Of a DNA stretch of 21,158 nucleotides, positions 6,386 to 15,021 are shown one piece after another. The position numbers and the translations under genes are program-made. Location: NCBI GenBank assembly GCA_031551865.1, contig JAVBMY010000013.1, positions 1 through 21,158 on the forward strand, in the 5' to 3' direction. Below the pieces are notes generated by a model that did no database searches, was not told where the DNA came from, and saw only the letters and a program-made list of their open reading frames with translations. The DNA comes from Rikenella sp031551865 (GTDB taxonomy: Bacteria > Bacteroidota > Bacteroidia > Bacteroidales > Rikenellaceae). How positions within the stretch are numbered: the first letter of the stretch is position 1; each line of letters begins with the position of its first letter.

Positions 6386-8308
6386 ATGGCAGAAGAAAAA
6401 TTGATGGCTGAATTCCCGCCCGTGACCACGGCGCAGTGGGAGGAAGCCATTGCGGCCGACCTTAAAGGCGCCGACCGCACAAAACGACTCGTATGGCGCA
6501 CCGCCGAAGGCTTCGACGTGCAACCCTACTACCGCGAAGAAGACCTCGCGGCACTCAAGCATCTCAACATCAAAGCCGGCGAGTTCCCCTACGTGCGCGG
6601 TATCCGCGGCGGTAACTCCTGGCTCGTGCGCCAGACCATCGAACTGTCCGGTTCGTCCGATGCCGACATCAAGGCAGCCAACGCCACGGCCCTCGCCGCC
6701 CTCATGCGCGGTGTGGAATCCGTCGGATTCAAAATCGAAGGCGGCAAAGAATATACCCCCGCCAAACTCGACGCCCTGCTCAACGGCGTCGAACTTACCG
6801 CCGTAGAACTCGCGTTCAGCGGTTGCGGCACCCCGGCCATCGCCGCCCTTTTCCTCGACAAGATCATCGCCGGAAAATATAACGCCGAGGAAATCTGCGC
6901 CACCTTCGACATCGACCTGCTCCGCAGGATGAGCAAACAGGGCGGCTTCAAATGCTCGCCCGACGGCAGCAAATGTTTCGAGAAACTCAAAGCCCTGATC
7001 GAAAAGGCCGCACCCTACAAACGAATCCGTATGGTGAGTGTCGGCGGACACCTGTTCCACGACTGCGGCGCCTCGATCGTGCAGGAACTGGCTTTCACGC
7101 TGGCCATGGGCCACGAATACGTCGTGCGCCTGACGGACATGGGACTGGCCGTAGACCAGGCTGCCCCCGCTACCAAATTCACGATGGCCGTCGGTACCAA
7201 CTACTTCATGGAGATCGCCAAGATCCGCGCCGCCCGCATGCTTTGGGCCAACATCATCAACGCTTATAAACCCGCGAAGGAGTGTGCCGCCAAGCTGCGC
7301 CTGCACGTGCAGACCTCGGCCTGGAATCAGACCGTCTACGACCCTTACGTGAATATGCTCCGCGGCACTACCGAAGCGATGAGCGCCGCCATTGCCGGCG
7401 TCGATTCGATCGAGGTGCTGCCCTTCGACCACGCCTACGCCCCCGCCGGAGAATTCTCGTCGAGGATTGCCCGCAACTCCCAACTGCTGCTCAAAGAGGA
7501 ATCGCATTTCGACCAGGTGACCGACCCCAGCGGCGGTTCGTACTACATCGAGACCCTCACCGCGTCGATCGCCTCCGAAGCGTGGAAACTTTTCCGCGCC
7601 GTCGAGGACAAAGGCGGTTACACCGATGCCCTGCGCGCCGGTTTCATCCAGGAAGAAATCGCCAAAACGACCGCGGCCCGCGACAAGAACATCGCCACCC
7701 GCCGCCAGATACTGCTCGGCACCAACCAATACCCCAACTTCGGCGAAGTGGCCGGTCAGGAAATTACCGAAAGTGTCGTGATCCCCTGCACCTGTGCCGC
7801 CGACAAGGCCGCCGGTGCCAATCCCGCCTGCGGTTGCGCCGAGGGCTTCACGCCCGAATTCGCCCCGCTGCAACCCTACCGCGGCGCCATGCCTTTCGAA
7901 CAACTCCGCCTGCGCACCGACCGTTGCGGCAAGCGTCCGAAAGCCTTTATGCTCACCTGCGGATCGCTGGCCTTTGCCCGCGCCCGTGCCCAATTCTCGT
8001 GCAACTTCTTTGCCTGCGCCGGGATCGAGGTGGTCGACAACACGTTCTTCGCTTCGGTCGAAGAGGGTGCCAAAGCCGCCCTCGCCTCGAAGGCCGAGAT
8101 TGTGGTGCTCTGCGCTGCCGACGACGATTACGCCACCCTGGCCCCCGAGGCCTACGCCCTGCTCAAAGGAAAATGCATCTTCGTGGTGGCCGGAGCGCCC
8201 GCCTCGCAACCCGAACTCGAAGCTGCCGGCATCACGCACTTCATCAGCGTGAAATCGAACGTCCTCGAAACGCTTACCGCTTATCAACAGGAATTGGGAA
8301 TAAAATAA
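6386..8308 (+). CDS. mutA: Methylmalonyl-CoA mutase small (beta) subunit
   Basis: MutA is the non-catalytic partner of the MutAB heterodimer, which interconverts succinyl-CoA and (R)-methylmalonyl-CoA in propionate metabolism. The 640-residue product has the typical opening (FPPVTTAQWEEAIAADLKGAD ... FDVQPYY, about 10-55) and a TIM barrel up to about 460. A degenerate B12-binding domain (about 520-640) lacks the cobalamin-ligating DxHxxG, with GSLAFARARAQF at that place. The barrel segment FMEIAKIRAARMLWA is shared with MutB, showing their paralogy. The linker carries a striking CTC (468-470) ... CGC (482-484) cysteine cluster. I chose MAEEKLMAEFP (6386) as the start. An in-frame ATG at 6338 lies almost on the predicted transcription start. 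mutB follows after 73 bases. Confidence 0.96.
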   Translation: MAEEKLMAEFPPVTTAQWEEAIAADLKGADRTKRLVWRTAEGFDVQPYYREEDLAALKHLNIKAGEFPYVRGIRGGNSWLVRQTIELSGSSDADIKAANATALAALMRGVESVGFKIEGGKEYTPAKLDALLNGVELTAVELAFSGCGTPAIAALFLDKIIAGKYNAEEICATFDIDLLRRMSKQGGFKCSPDGSKCFEKLKALIEKAAPYKRIRMVSVGGHLFHDCGASIVQELAFTLAMGHEYVVRLTDMGLAVDQAAPATKFTMAVGTNYFMEIAKIRAARMLWANIINAYKPAKECAAKLRLHVQTSAWNQTVYDPYVNMLRGTTEAMSAAIAGVDSIEVLPFDHAYAPAGEFSSRIARNSQLLLKEESHFDQVTDPSGGSYYIETLTASIASEAWKLFRAVEDKGGYTDALRAGFIQEEIAKTTAARDKNIATRRQILLGTNQYPNFGEVAGQEITESVVIPCTCAADKAAGANPACGCAEGFTPEFAPLQPYRGAMPFEQLRLRTDRCGKRPKAFMLTCGSLAFARARAQFSCNFFACAGIEVVDNTFFASVEEGAKAALASKAEIVVLCAADDDYATLAPEAYALLKGKCIFVVAGAPASQPELEAAGITHFISVKSNVLETLTAYQQELGIK

Positions 8309-8332
8309 ATTGAGGGAAGCCCCGAACCGAAC

Positions 8333-8374
8333 GGAAGATTGCTTCGTCGGCCGCCGGGCCTCCTCGCAATGACG
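8333..8374. repeat. Family B half element, copy B2, inside the mutA-mutB gap
   Basis: It begins GGAAGATTGCTTCG and ends CCTCGCAATGACG, the same two blocks that bound the right half of B1 (4818-4857), with a different GC-rich middle. It fills most of the 73-base mutA-mutB spacer and stops seven bases before the mutB ATG. No left half is recognisable. Confidence 0.72.
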
Positions 8375-8381
8375 AATTACA

Positions 8382-10529
<2,148 letters not shown>

Positions 10530-10547
10530 CCGCATACATAATGTGGA

Positions 10548-10592
10548 GAGAGCGTTGTATAGTCGTACGACGATTCAACGCTCTCTTATTTT
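10548..10592 (+). terminator. mutAB terminator
   Basis: GAGAGCGTTG (10548-10557) pairs perfectly with CAACGCTCTC (10576-10585). The loop contains the palindrome GTCGTACGAC, and TTATTTT follows. Confidence 0.85.
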
Positions 10593-10602
10593 GAGGTAAC
10601 GC

Positions 10603-10676
10603 TATTCCGGGGTGTTGAATATTTTGGGTATACAGACGCTTCGTGCCTGACCCAAAATATTCAACACCCCGGAATA
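10603..10676 (+). repeat. Family C inverted repeat, copy C1
   Basis: A perfect 26-bp inverted repeat (10603-10628 with 10651-10676) surrounds a 22-base centre. The arms begin TATTCCGGGG and end TATTTTGGG. The same arms, with two substitutions, and the reversed centre recur at 17579-17653. The element lies between the convergent mutB and GHL10-like genes. Confidence 0.85.
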
Positions 10677-10728
10677 ATAAAGAAGTGTGGTAGGAAGGGA
10701 GGGGAAAAGAAGGGGAATAAATAAAAAT

Positions 10729-10810
10729 GTCATCCCGAGCGTAGCCGAAGCGTCAGAGAAGCTTTCCTTTTTCATCTCTGGAAAGTTCTCTCGGCTTCGC
10801 TCGGGATGAC
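10729..10810. repeat. Family A palindromic repeat, copy A1
   Basis: GTCATCCCGAGCGTAGCCGA (10729-10748) pairs with the last 20 bases (10791-10810) with one mismatch. The inner arms GAGAAGCTTTCC and GGAAAGTTCTC continue the stem with one bulge. It lies 27 bases beyond the stop of the minus-strand GHL10-like gene and is separated from C1 by a purine-rich linker (10677-10728). Confidence 0.8.
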
Positions 10811-10836
10811 GTGATTCTGCGGTATGCAGTTTTGGG

Positions 10837-11964
10837 TTACGGGTGCGTGGCGATGTAGTCTTTCAGGACGGTGCGCAGGCTGTCTCCCAGTTGGTCGAAG
10901 GTGTAGAACGAGATACCCGTGGCTCCGGCGGCAAAGGCGCTGTCTAGGGCTTCGCCGAGGGTCGGGCGGTGCACGCCTTCATCCGAAATGGTACTGCCCC
11001 GGCGGAAATCCGAAGCCATCAGGCCGCAATAGACGGGCGGGCCGGGTTTGTCGCGTACACAGTCGCGTACACATTGCGCGATCCATGTTGCATCTCCGTA
11101 GTAGAATCCGTGGTAGATCATCGGGAATACGGCATCCAGCCGCCAGCGGGCCCAATCCTGCCGCACCATCCGGCGCGCCATCTCGGGGGTGGGGAAGGGC
11201 GAGGCGCTGATCGAAAGACCCTGGCGGTGGGCGATGTCGCCGATCTGGTTGGCCACTTCGCTCACGGCGTCGAGCCGGAATTGCAGCCACAGCGAGTCGG
11301 TGGCAATGGTCTCGCCTTTTTCGAGGGGGTTGTAGTGGTAACGCTTCTCGAATGCCCGGAGCATGTCGGGATGGTACCCGTAGTCCCACTCGGCGTATTC
11401 GCGGTCCTGCACAATGCCGTAGGTGGGCCAGAGCGAGGTGGGCAGGATCTGGTCGACGTAACGGCAGTAGTCGAGGCTGATGCCGCCCAGCCCTTCGACT
11501 TCGGCATAGCGCTTCATTTGTTCGTAGATGGCTTTGCGCACGCCGGGGATGATGGGGCTCAGAAATTTGTAGTAGTCGACGTAGGCTTTCTTCTCGGCCA
11601 GCGAATAGCCTTCACGGTTATAGTCGAGCCATTCGGGGTGTTCGCGGGCGATACCGCCGTTGTTCATCACCCATACCCAGGCGAACACGGTCACGCCGTA
11701 TTGCCGGGCGAGGGGGATCACTTTTTCGAGCTGGGCAGGGGAACCTTGCAGTAGAATACCTTTCAGTCCGGTATCGGTCAACCGGGTAAAATAAGCGTTC
11801 CAGTCGCGGCGTTCGGAGTAACTGACCCACGTCCAGTATTTCGGAAGGGGTACGGCAGCTTGCGGGGCTGTACGGGCGGCGGCGTTCAGGGTGCCGGGGA
11901 AGAGCAAGGCGCACAGGAATAGGGCTGCGCAGCGTAGCGGTTGGGTCAGAGGATGTGTTTTCAT
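10837..11964 (-). CDS. Secreted GHL10-like (family 10-like) glycoside hydrolase, TIM barrel
   Basis: This is a 375-residue exported protein with a Sec signal (residues 1-28, CAALFLCALLFPGTLNA). The body reads as a (beta/alpha)8 barrel: WTWVSY (44-49), GLKGILLQ (66-73), VTVFAWVWVMNNGG (91-104), GLGGISLDYCRYVD (158-171), SISASPFPTP (251-260), LDAVFPMIYHGFYYGD (276-291) and GISFYTFDQLGD (350-361). The strand with Asp165-Tyr-x-Arg168-Tyr resembles the DDyRYp block of GHL10-type putative glycoside hydrolases. Substrate and true catalytic acids cannot be fixed from sequence, and the family is mostly uncharacterised. The gene is single, with its own promoter. Repeat A1 lies just beyond its stop and may end transcription. 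Confidence 0.7.
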   Translation of the reverse strand: MKTHPLTQPLRCAALFLCALLFPGTLNAAARTAPQAAVPLPKYWTWVSYSERRDWNAYFTRLTDTGLKGILLQGSPAQLEKVIPLARQYGVTVFAWVWVMNNGGIAREHPEWLDYNREGYSLAEKKAYVDYYKFLSPIIPGVRKAIYEQMKRYAEVEGLGGISLDYCRYVDQILPTSLWPTYGIVQDREYAEWDYGYHPDMLRAFEKRYHYNPLEKGETIATDSLWLQFRLDAVSEVANQIGDIAHRQGLSISASPFPTPEMARRMVRQDWARWRLDAVFPMIYHGFYYGDATWIAQCVRDCVRDKPGPPVYCGLMASDFRRGSTISDEGVHRPTLGEALDSAFAAGATGISFYTFDQLGDSLRTVLKDYIATHP

Positions 11965-12000
11965 TGGGTCGGAAGGTCGGCCTTATGGGGCGGCGGGAAA

Positions 12001-12031
12001 CAAATATAGCGAATTGGGGGAGATTTGCCAA
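12001..12031 (-). promoter_or_regulatory. Promoter of the GHL10-like gene
   Basis: On the minus strand TTG (12031-12029) is followed after 20 bases by TATATTTG (12008-12001), close to the Bacteroidota consensus. Predicted leader: about 30 bases. Confidence 0.65.
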
Positions 12032-12101
12032 TCTTCACAGGCTTCTCCGGCGGGACGGGGGATTTTTCGGGCAGGGCCGATGGCGGGTAGGATCGAATAC
12101 G

Positions 12102-12134
12102 AAAAGAGCCGCAACTGGCATAGTTGCGGCTCTT
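12102..12134 (-). terminator. Terminator of the rplS-BACON transcript
   Basis: A perfect 13-bp stem (12104-12116 with 12122-12134) has a five-base loop and continues into TTTT on the minus strand. It lies 41 bases past the BACON stop codon. Confidence 0.8.
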
Positions 12135-12174
12135 GTTATTGCCAGGTTTCGGAAACCCGCGGGGATAGCGCGGA

Positions 12175-12540
12175 TTATAGCGCCGGTTGGGTGATGCCGA
12201 ACGACCGGATGGTAACGTACGAGGTTCCGGTACGCACGCCGAACAGGAGGGATCGTTCCGCACCGGTGTCGTTGGGGTCGGCGGTGATGTAGATGGTGTT
12301 GGCGGCACCGGGAGGGCCTTCGATCGGGTCCAGCGAGCACCATTCGTTGCCGCCGGATACCCACCATTCGCCTTCGCTTTCGATGTTGAATTCGACGGTG
12401 CCGCCTGCGGCGGGCATGGTTTGTTGGGCGGGAGTGACGATGAGCAGGGATTCCCGCTCTTCGTTTTTGCACGCGGTCAGCAGTGCGGCTGCGGTCAGCA
12501 GTGCGCAGGCGGCTGTGGTGATGTACGTGCGTTTTTTCAT
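12175..12540 (-). CDS. Small single-BACON-domain lipoprotein
   Basis: The product is 121 residues. A lipoprotein signal MKKRTYITTAACALLTAAALLTAC ends at Cys24. One BACON-type beta domain follows: LLIVTPAQQTMPAAGGTVEFNI (32-53), EWWVSGGNEWCSLDP (58-72), and ITADPNDTGAERSLLF (85-100). BACON domains are beta-sandwiches found in Bacteroidota surface proteins, usually fused to enzymes or adhesins and thought to bind carbohydrate or mucin. Here the domain stands alone, so it may be a small surface adhesin or a spacer-like protein. It starts 21 bases after rplS on the same strand and shares its terminator, so it is probably co-transcribed with this ribosomal gene. No separate promoter is visible. 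Confidence 0.8.
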   Translation of the reverse strand: MKKRTYITTAACALLTAAALLTACKNEERESLLIVTPAQQTMPAAGGTVEFNIESEGEWWVSGGNEWCSLDPIEGPPGAANTIYITADPNDTGAERSLLFGVRTGTSYVTIRSFGITQPAL

Positions 12541-12561
12541 GGTGCCGTGTTGTGCTTCGGG

Positions 12562-12957
12562 CTATTTCGAAACTTTGACGTGTTTTTTCTCTTTGATGCG
12601 GGCTTTCTTACCGGTCAGGTCGCGCAGGTAGAAGATGCGGGCGCGGCGTACGACGCCGGTCTTGTTGAGCTCGATCTTGTCGATGGTCGGCGAGTTGATC
12701 GGGAAGATGCGTTCTACGCCGATACCGTCTGAAATCTTGCGGACGGTGAAGGTTTGGGTCTCACCTGCGCCGCGTTTCTGGAGCACCACGCCGCGGAAGT
12801 TCTGGAGGCGCTCCTTGTTGCCTTCGCGGATCTTGATGGTGACGGTAATGGTGTCGCCGGCGTTGAATTCGGGGTGGACGGGCAGTTCGCGCTGGGTGGC
12901 CTCTGCGACCGAAGCTTTCATGGCCTTTTCGGCGATGTCGATTAGATTGTTTTTCAT
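12562..12957 (-). CDS. rplS: 50S ribosomal protein L19
   Basis: The product is 131 residues. L19 binds 23S rRNA at the 30S-50S interface. The typical blocks are visible: ELPVHPEFNAGDTITVTIKIREGNKERLQNFRGVVLQKRG, TFTVRKISDGIGVERIFPINSPTIDKIEL, and VRRARIFYLRDLTGKKARIKEK. The length is slightly above the usual 115-120 because of a basic C-terminal tail. In many bacteria rplS follows rpsP-rimM-trmD. Here it is first in a two-gene unit with a BACON lipoprotein and has a long leader of its own, divergent from surE. Confidence 0.98.
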   Translation of the reverse strand: MKNNLIDIAEKAMKASVAEATQRELPVHPEFNAGDTITVTIKIREGNKERLQNFRGVVLQKRGAGETQTFTVRKISDGIGVERIFPINSPTIDKIELNKTGVVRRARIFYLRDLTGKKARIKEKKHVKVSK

Positions 12958-13177
12958 TGTTTTTTGAAAATCTAAAAGGTGGGATGTCCAACGTGGGAAC
13001 CGTGTTCCTGCAGTTTCCCTTATCCGGGAATGCGTGGCCCGCTTCGTGCGGCGTCCTTGTAAGATAAACGACCTGTTTTGTGTGCCGTCTTCTGAAAGAA
13101 AGGAGGCCTTGCTTTACGCAGTGCCCTTAAAAGCCGGGGCCCCAGAGGTTGGTACATGCTGCGTCCGGGGGATACAG
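12958..13177 (-). promoter_or_regulatory. Long rplS 5' leader, candidate autoregulatory RNA
   Basis: The predicted transcript starts near 13177, leaving about 220 untranslated bases before rplS. Hairpins are possible, for example GGAAC-ACG-GTTCC just before the gene (around 13000-13012) and CTGGGGCCCCGG near 13133-13144. Ribosomal-protein leaders of this size often bind their own product. I cannot match it to a described L19 leader by eye. Confidence 0.4.
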
Positions 13178-13182
13178 CGGGG

Positions 13183-13213
13183 CAAAAGTACGTAAGAAAA
13201 GGGATTATACCAA
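13183..13213 (-). promoter_or_regulatory. rplS promoter
   Basis: On the minus strand TTG (13213-13211) is followed after 20 bases by TACTTTTG (13190-13183). Its upstream part abuts the divergent surE promoter. Confidence 0.65.
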
Positions 13214-13223
13214 ATAAATTGGG

Positions 13224-13231
13224 TATTTTTG
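13224..13231 (+). promoter_or_regulatory. surE -7 box, probably giving a leaderless mRNA
   Basis: TATTTTTG matches TAnnTTTG and ends six bases before the surE ATG, so the transcript should begin at or next to the start codon. No exact TTG is seen 19-20 bases upstream. Confidence 0.55.
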
Positions 13232-13237
13232 TGACCT

Positions 13238-14008
13238 ATGAAAAAGAATCCACTGATATTCGTGACCAACGACGATGGCGTGAACGCCCGCGGTATCGGC
13301 GAACTGATCGCTCTGGCCCGCACGCTGGGCGACGTGATCGCCATCGCCCCCAACGAAACCTACTCGGGGATGTCGCACTCGATCACGATGCATCGCCCGC
13401 TGTTCGTCAGCCAGGTGGCGAGCGAAAAGGGCCTCGAAGTATACTCCTGCACCGGCACCCCGGTCGATTGTGTAAAGATCGGTTTCGACGAAATATTCAA
13501 GGGGCGCCAGCCCGACCTGGTATTGTCGGGCATCAACCACGGCTCGAACTCGAACATCAGCGTGATCTATTCCGGCACAATGGGTGCCGCTACCGAGGCT
13601 GCGCTCTATGGCATTCCCGCCATCGGGTTTTCGCTTACCGACCATTCGCCGATGGCCGATTTCACCGCCTCGACCGAGTATGCCGGGCAGGTCATCCGCA
13701 AGGTGCTTGCCATGCCCGAAGCGATGTTGGACGGATTGTGCCTGAATGTCAATATCCCGAACATTCCGCTGGCGGAAATACGGGGCATAAAAGTGTGCCG
13801 CCAGACGCGCGGCTGCTGGCGCGAGGATTTCATCAAGCGCAGCGACCCGCACAACCGCGACTATTATTGGATGTCGGGCAGTTTCTACAATGCCGAACCC
13901 GAATCCGGGGATACCGACGAGTGGGCCCTCCGCAATGGCTATGTGGCCGTGGTGCCCGTGCAGATGGATCTGACGGACTACCGCCGGCTGGGCAAACTGG
14001 AATTCTGA
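13238..14008 (+). CDS. surE: 5'/3'-nucleotidase SurE
   Basis: SurE is a metal-dependent nucleoside monophosphate phosphatase linked to stationary-phase survival and nucleotide-pool turnover. The 256-residue product has the N-terminal metal site FVTNDDGVNARGI with Asp12 and Asp13, APNETYSGMSHSIT with Ser43, and LSGINHGSN with Asn100, the standard metal-binding set. TGTPVDCVK (72-80) and TDEWALRNGYVAVVPVQMDLTDY near the C terminus are also typical. The start codon is almost on top of the promoter. In Gammaproteobacteria surE pairs with pcm, but no pcm is present here. Confidence 0.97.
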   Translation: MKKNPLIFVTNDDGVNARGIGELIALARTLGDVIAIAPNETYSGMSHSITMHRPLFVSQVASEKGLEVYSCTGTPVDCVKIGFDEIFKGRQPDLVLSGINHGSNSNISVIYSGTMGAATEAALYGIPAIGFSLTDHSPMADFTASTEYAGQVIRKVLAMPEAMLDGLCLNVNIPNIPLAEIRGIKVCRQTRGCWREDFIKRSDPHNRDYYWMSGSFYNAEPESGDTDEWALRNGYVAVVPVQMDLTDYRRLGKLEF

Positions 14009-14054
14009 TGGGCGGCCCCGCAGGGGCCGTATTTCTCCGTGAAGGTTGCGGAGC

Positions 14055-14155
14055 ACCGGCCGACTGAGCCGGAAAATGCGGGAGCATTTTCCGGCGAAGG
14101 AGAGCGCCCGGCCCCACGGCCGAAGGCCGTCGGCTGGGCCCGGGCGCTTTGTTCT
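14055..14155 (+). terminator. GC-rich multi-hairpin region after surE
   Basis: A perfect 12-bp stem with a GGGA loop (14068-14079 with 14084-14095) is followed by a larger one, AGCGCCCGG ... CCGGGCGCT (14103-14148), enclosing ACGGCC-GAA-GGCCGT. TTTGTTCTC then follows. It probably terminates surE, though two stacked hairpins are more than needed. Confidence 0.65.
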
Positions 14156-14206
14156 CGCGTGCCAGCCCGGCGGCCGCCAAGATTATAGCGCGGCCAGGCT
14201 TAACGA

Positions 14207-14214
14207 TATATTTG
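14207..14214 (+). promoter_or_regulatory. -7 box of the thioesterase gene
   Basis: TATATTTG lies 23 bases before the ATG at 14238, which predicts a short leader of about 17 bases. No -33 TTG is seen. Confidence 0.5.
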
Positions 14215-14237
14215 GAACGGGAAAAGCGTTTAATATT

Positions 14238-14660
14238 ATGATCACTCACGATACCCAAGTCCGCGTACGTTACGGCGAAGTCGACCGGATGGGCTTCCTC
14301 TACCACTCCCATTATGTCGAACTGTTCGACGTGGGGCGCACCGAGCTGATGCGCAGCCTCGGGTTACCCAATGCGGCTATCGAGGCCGAAGGCATCATGC
14401 TTCCGGTGCTCAACGTCACCGTCGACTATAAGAATCCCGCTCATTACGACGACCTGCTCATGGTCCGGACCACGCTCGCCGAGCTGCCTGGCGTGAAGAT
14501 ACGCTTCGCCTACGAGGTGTTCCGCACCTCGTGGGACGGGCACGCCGATCCCCAACCTATCACTACCGGAAGCGTGACGCTCGCTTTCATGCACAGCGAC
14601 ACCAAACGCGCCTGCCGCCCCCCGCAACAACTTCTTGATAGGCTTGCTCCATACTTTTAG
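14238..14660 (+). CDS. Acyl-CoA thioesterase, 4HBT hotdog fold (YbgC/FadM-like)
   Basis: The product is 140 residues, normal for a single hotdog domain. The N-terminal block VRVRYGEVDRMGFLYHSHYVELFDVGRTELMRSLG (9-43) matches the 4-hydroxybenzoyl-CoA thioesterase/YbgC signature. Asp16 is at the catalytic position (E-V-D in place of D-x-D), followed by the Gly-Phe-Leu-Tyr-His helix. The later segment VLNVTVDYKNPAHYDDLLMVRTTL (about 58-81) forms the central strands. It should hydrolyse acyl-CoA in the cytoplasm, and chain-length preference cannot be inferred. I start at MITHDTQ because the upstream frame runs through hairpin DNA. The gene is a single unit with its own promoter. Repeat A3 begins 25 bases after the stop. 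Confidence 0.88.
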   Translation: MITHDTQVRVRYGEVDRMGFLYHSHYVELFDVGRTELMRSLGLPNAAIEAEGIMLPVLNVTVDYKNPAHYDDLLMVRTTLAELPGVKIRFAYEVFRTSWDGHADPQPITTGSVTLAFMHSDTKRACRPPQQLLDRLAPYF

Positions 14661-14684
14661 CCACGGCTTTGACGTTATTTTAGC

Positions 14685-14820
14685 ATGTCATCCCGAGTCC
14701 GTTCGATTACGCTCAGGATAAACTCCGCCGAGGGACCTTTTTCAATAATGAATACCGATTGCTCCCACATGGGTCAATCCATTCATTGAAAAGGTCCCTC
14801 GGCTACGCTCGGGATGACAT
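14685..14820. repeat. Family A palindromic repeat, copy A3, with an asymmetric insertion
   Basis: The right arm (14785-14820) pairs with a left arm that is interrupted. ATGTCATCCCGAG (14685-14697) is followed by about 29 unmatched bases containing a second family-like piece, GCTCAGGATAA, and then by GCCGAGGGACCTTTTTCAAT. The centre forms a GATTG ... CAATC hairpin with CCC/GGG. Confidence 0.7.
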
Positions 14821-14943
14821 GAGAAAACGCGGATATGTCCTTGTCCGATTAAGGATAAAAGCGTCTCTGACGCCACAGATGCCCCCTTCGCAAGAAATAG
14901 GTATTTTGCTCCCCGAAGTTCGGTACCTTCGGCGGAAAACCGT

Positions 14944-14951
14944 TACTTTTG
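14944..14951 (+). promoter_or_regulatory. -7 box of the TonB receptor gene
   Basis: TACTTTTG lies 70 bases before the first candidate ATG. No convincing -33 TTG is seen. I see no Fur-like dyad around it. Confidence 0.5.
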
Positions 14952-15021
14952 CGCTCCGGATTCTCCCGAGTGCCTCGTGTAATATCCTCCTTTTTCCCAC
15001 CCGCCGACCTAATCGTTACGC

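Noticed and set aside
6374..8287. A very long open frame (about 640 codons) on the strand opposite mutA, with similar ones opposite mutB (8397-9863), the TonB receptor (15073-16806) and dxs (19074-20345)
   Set aside because: Strong codon bias in GC-rich genes leaves the antisense frame free of stops. These translations show no family motifs and coincide exactly with well-recognised genes.
10603..10810. CRISPR array
   Set aside because: The repeats are inverted, not direct, few in number, irregularly spaced and dispersed over the window. No cas genes are present.
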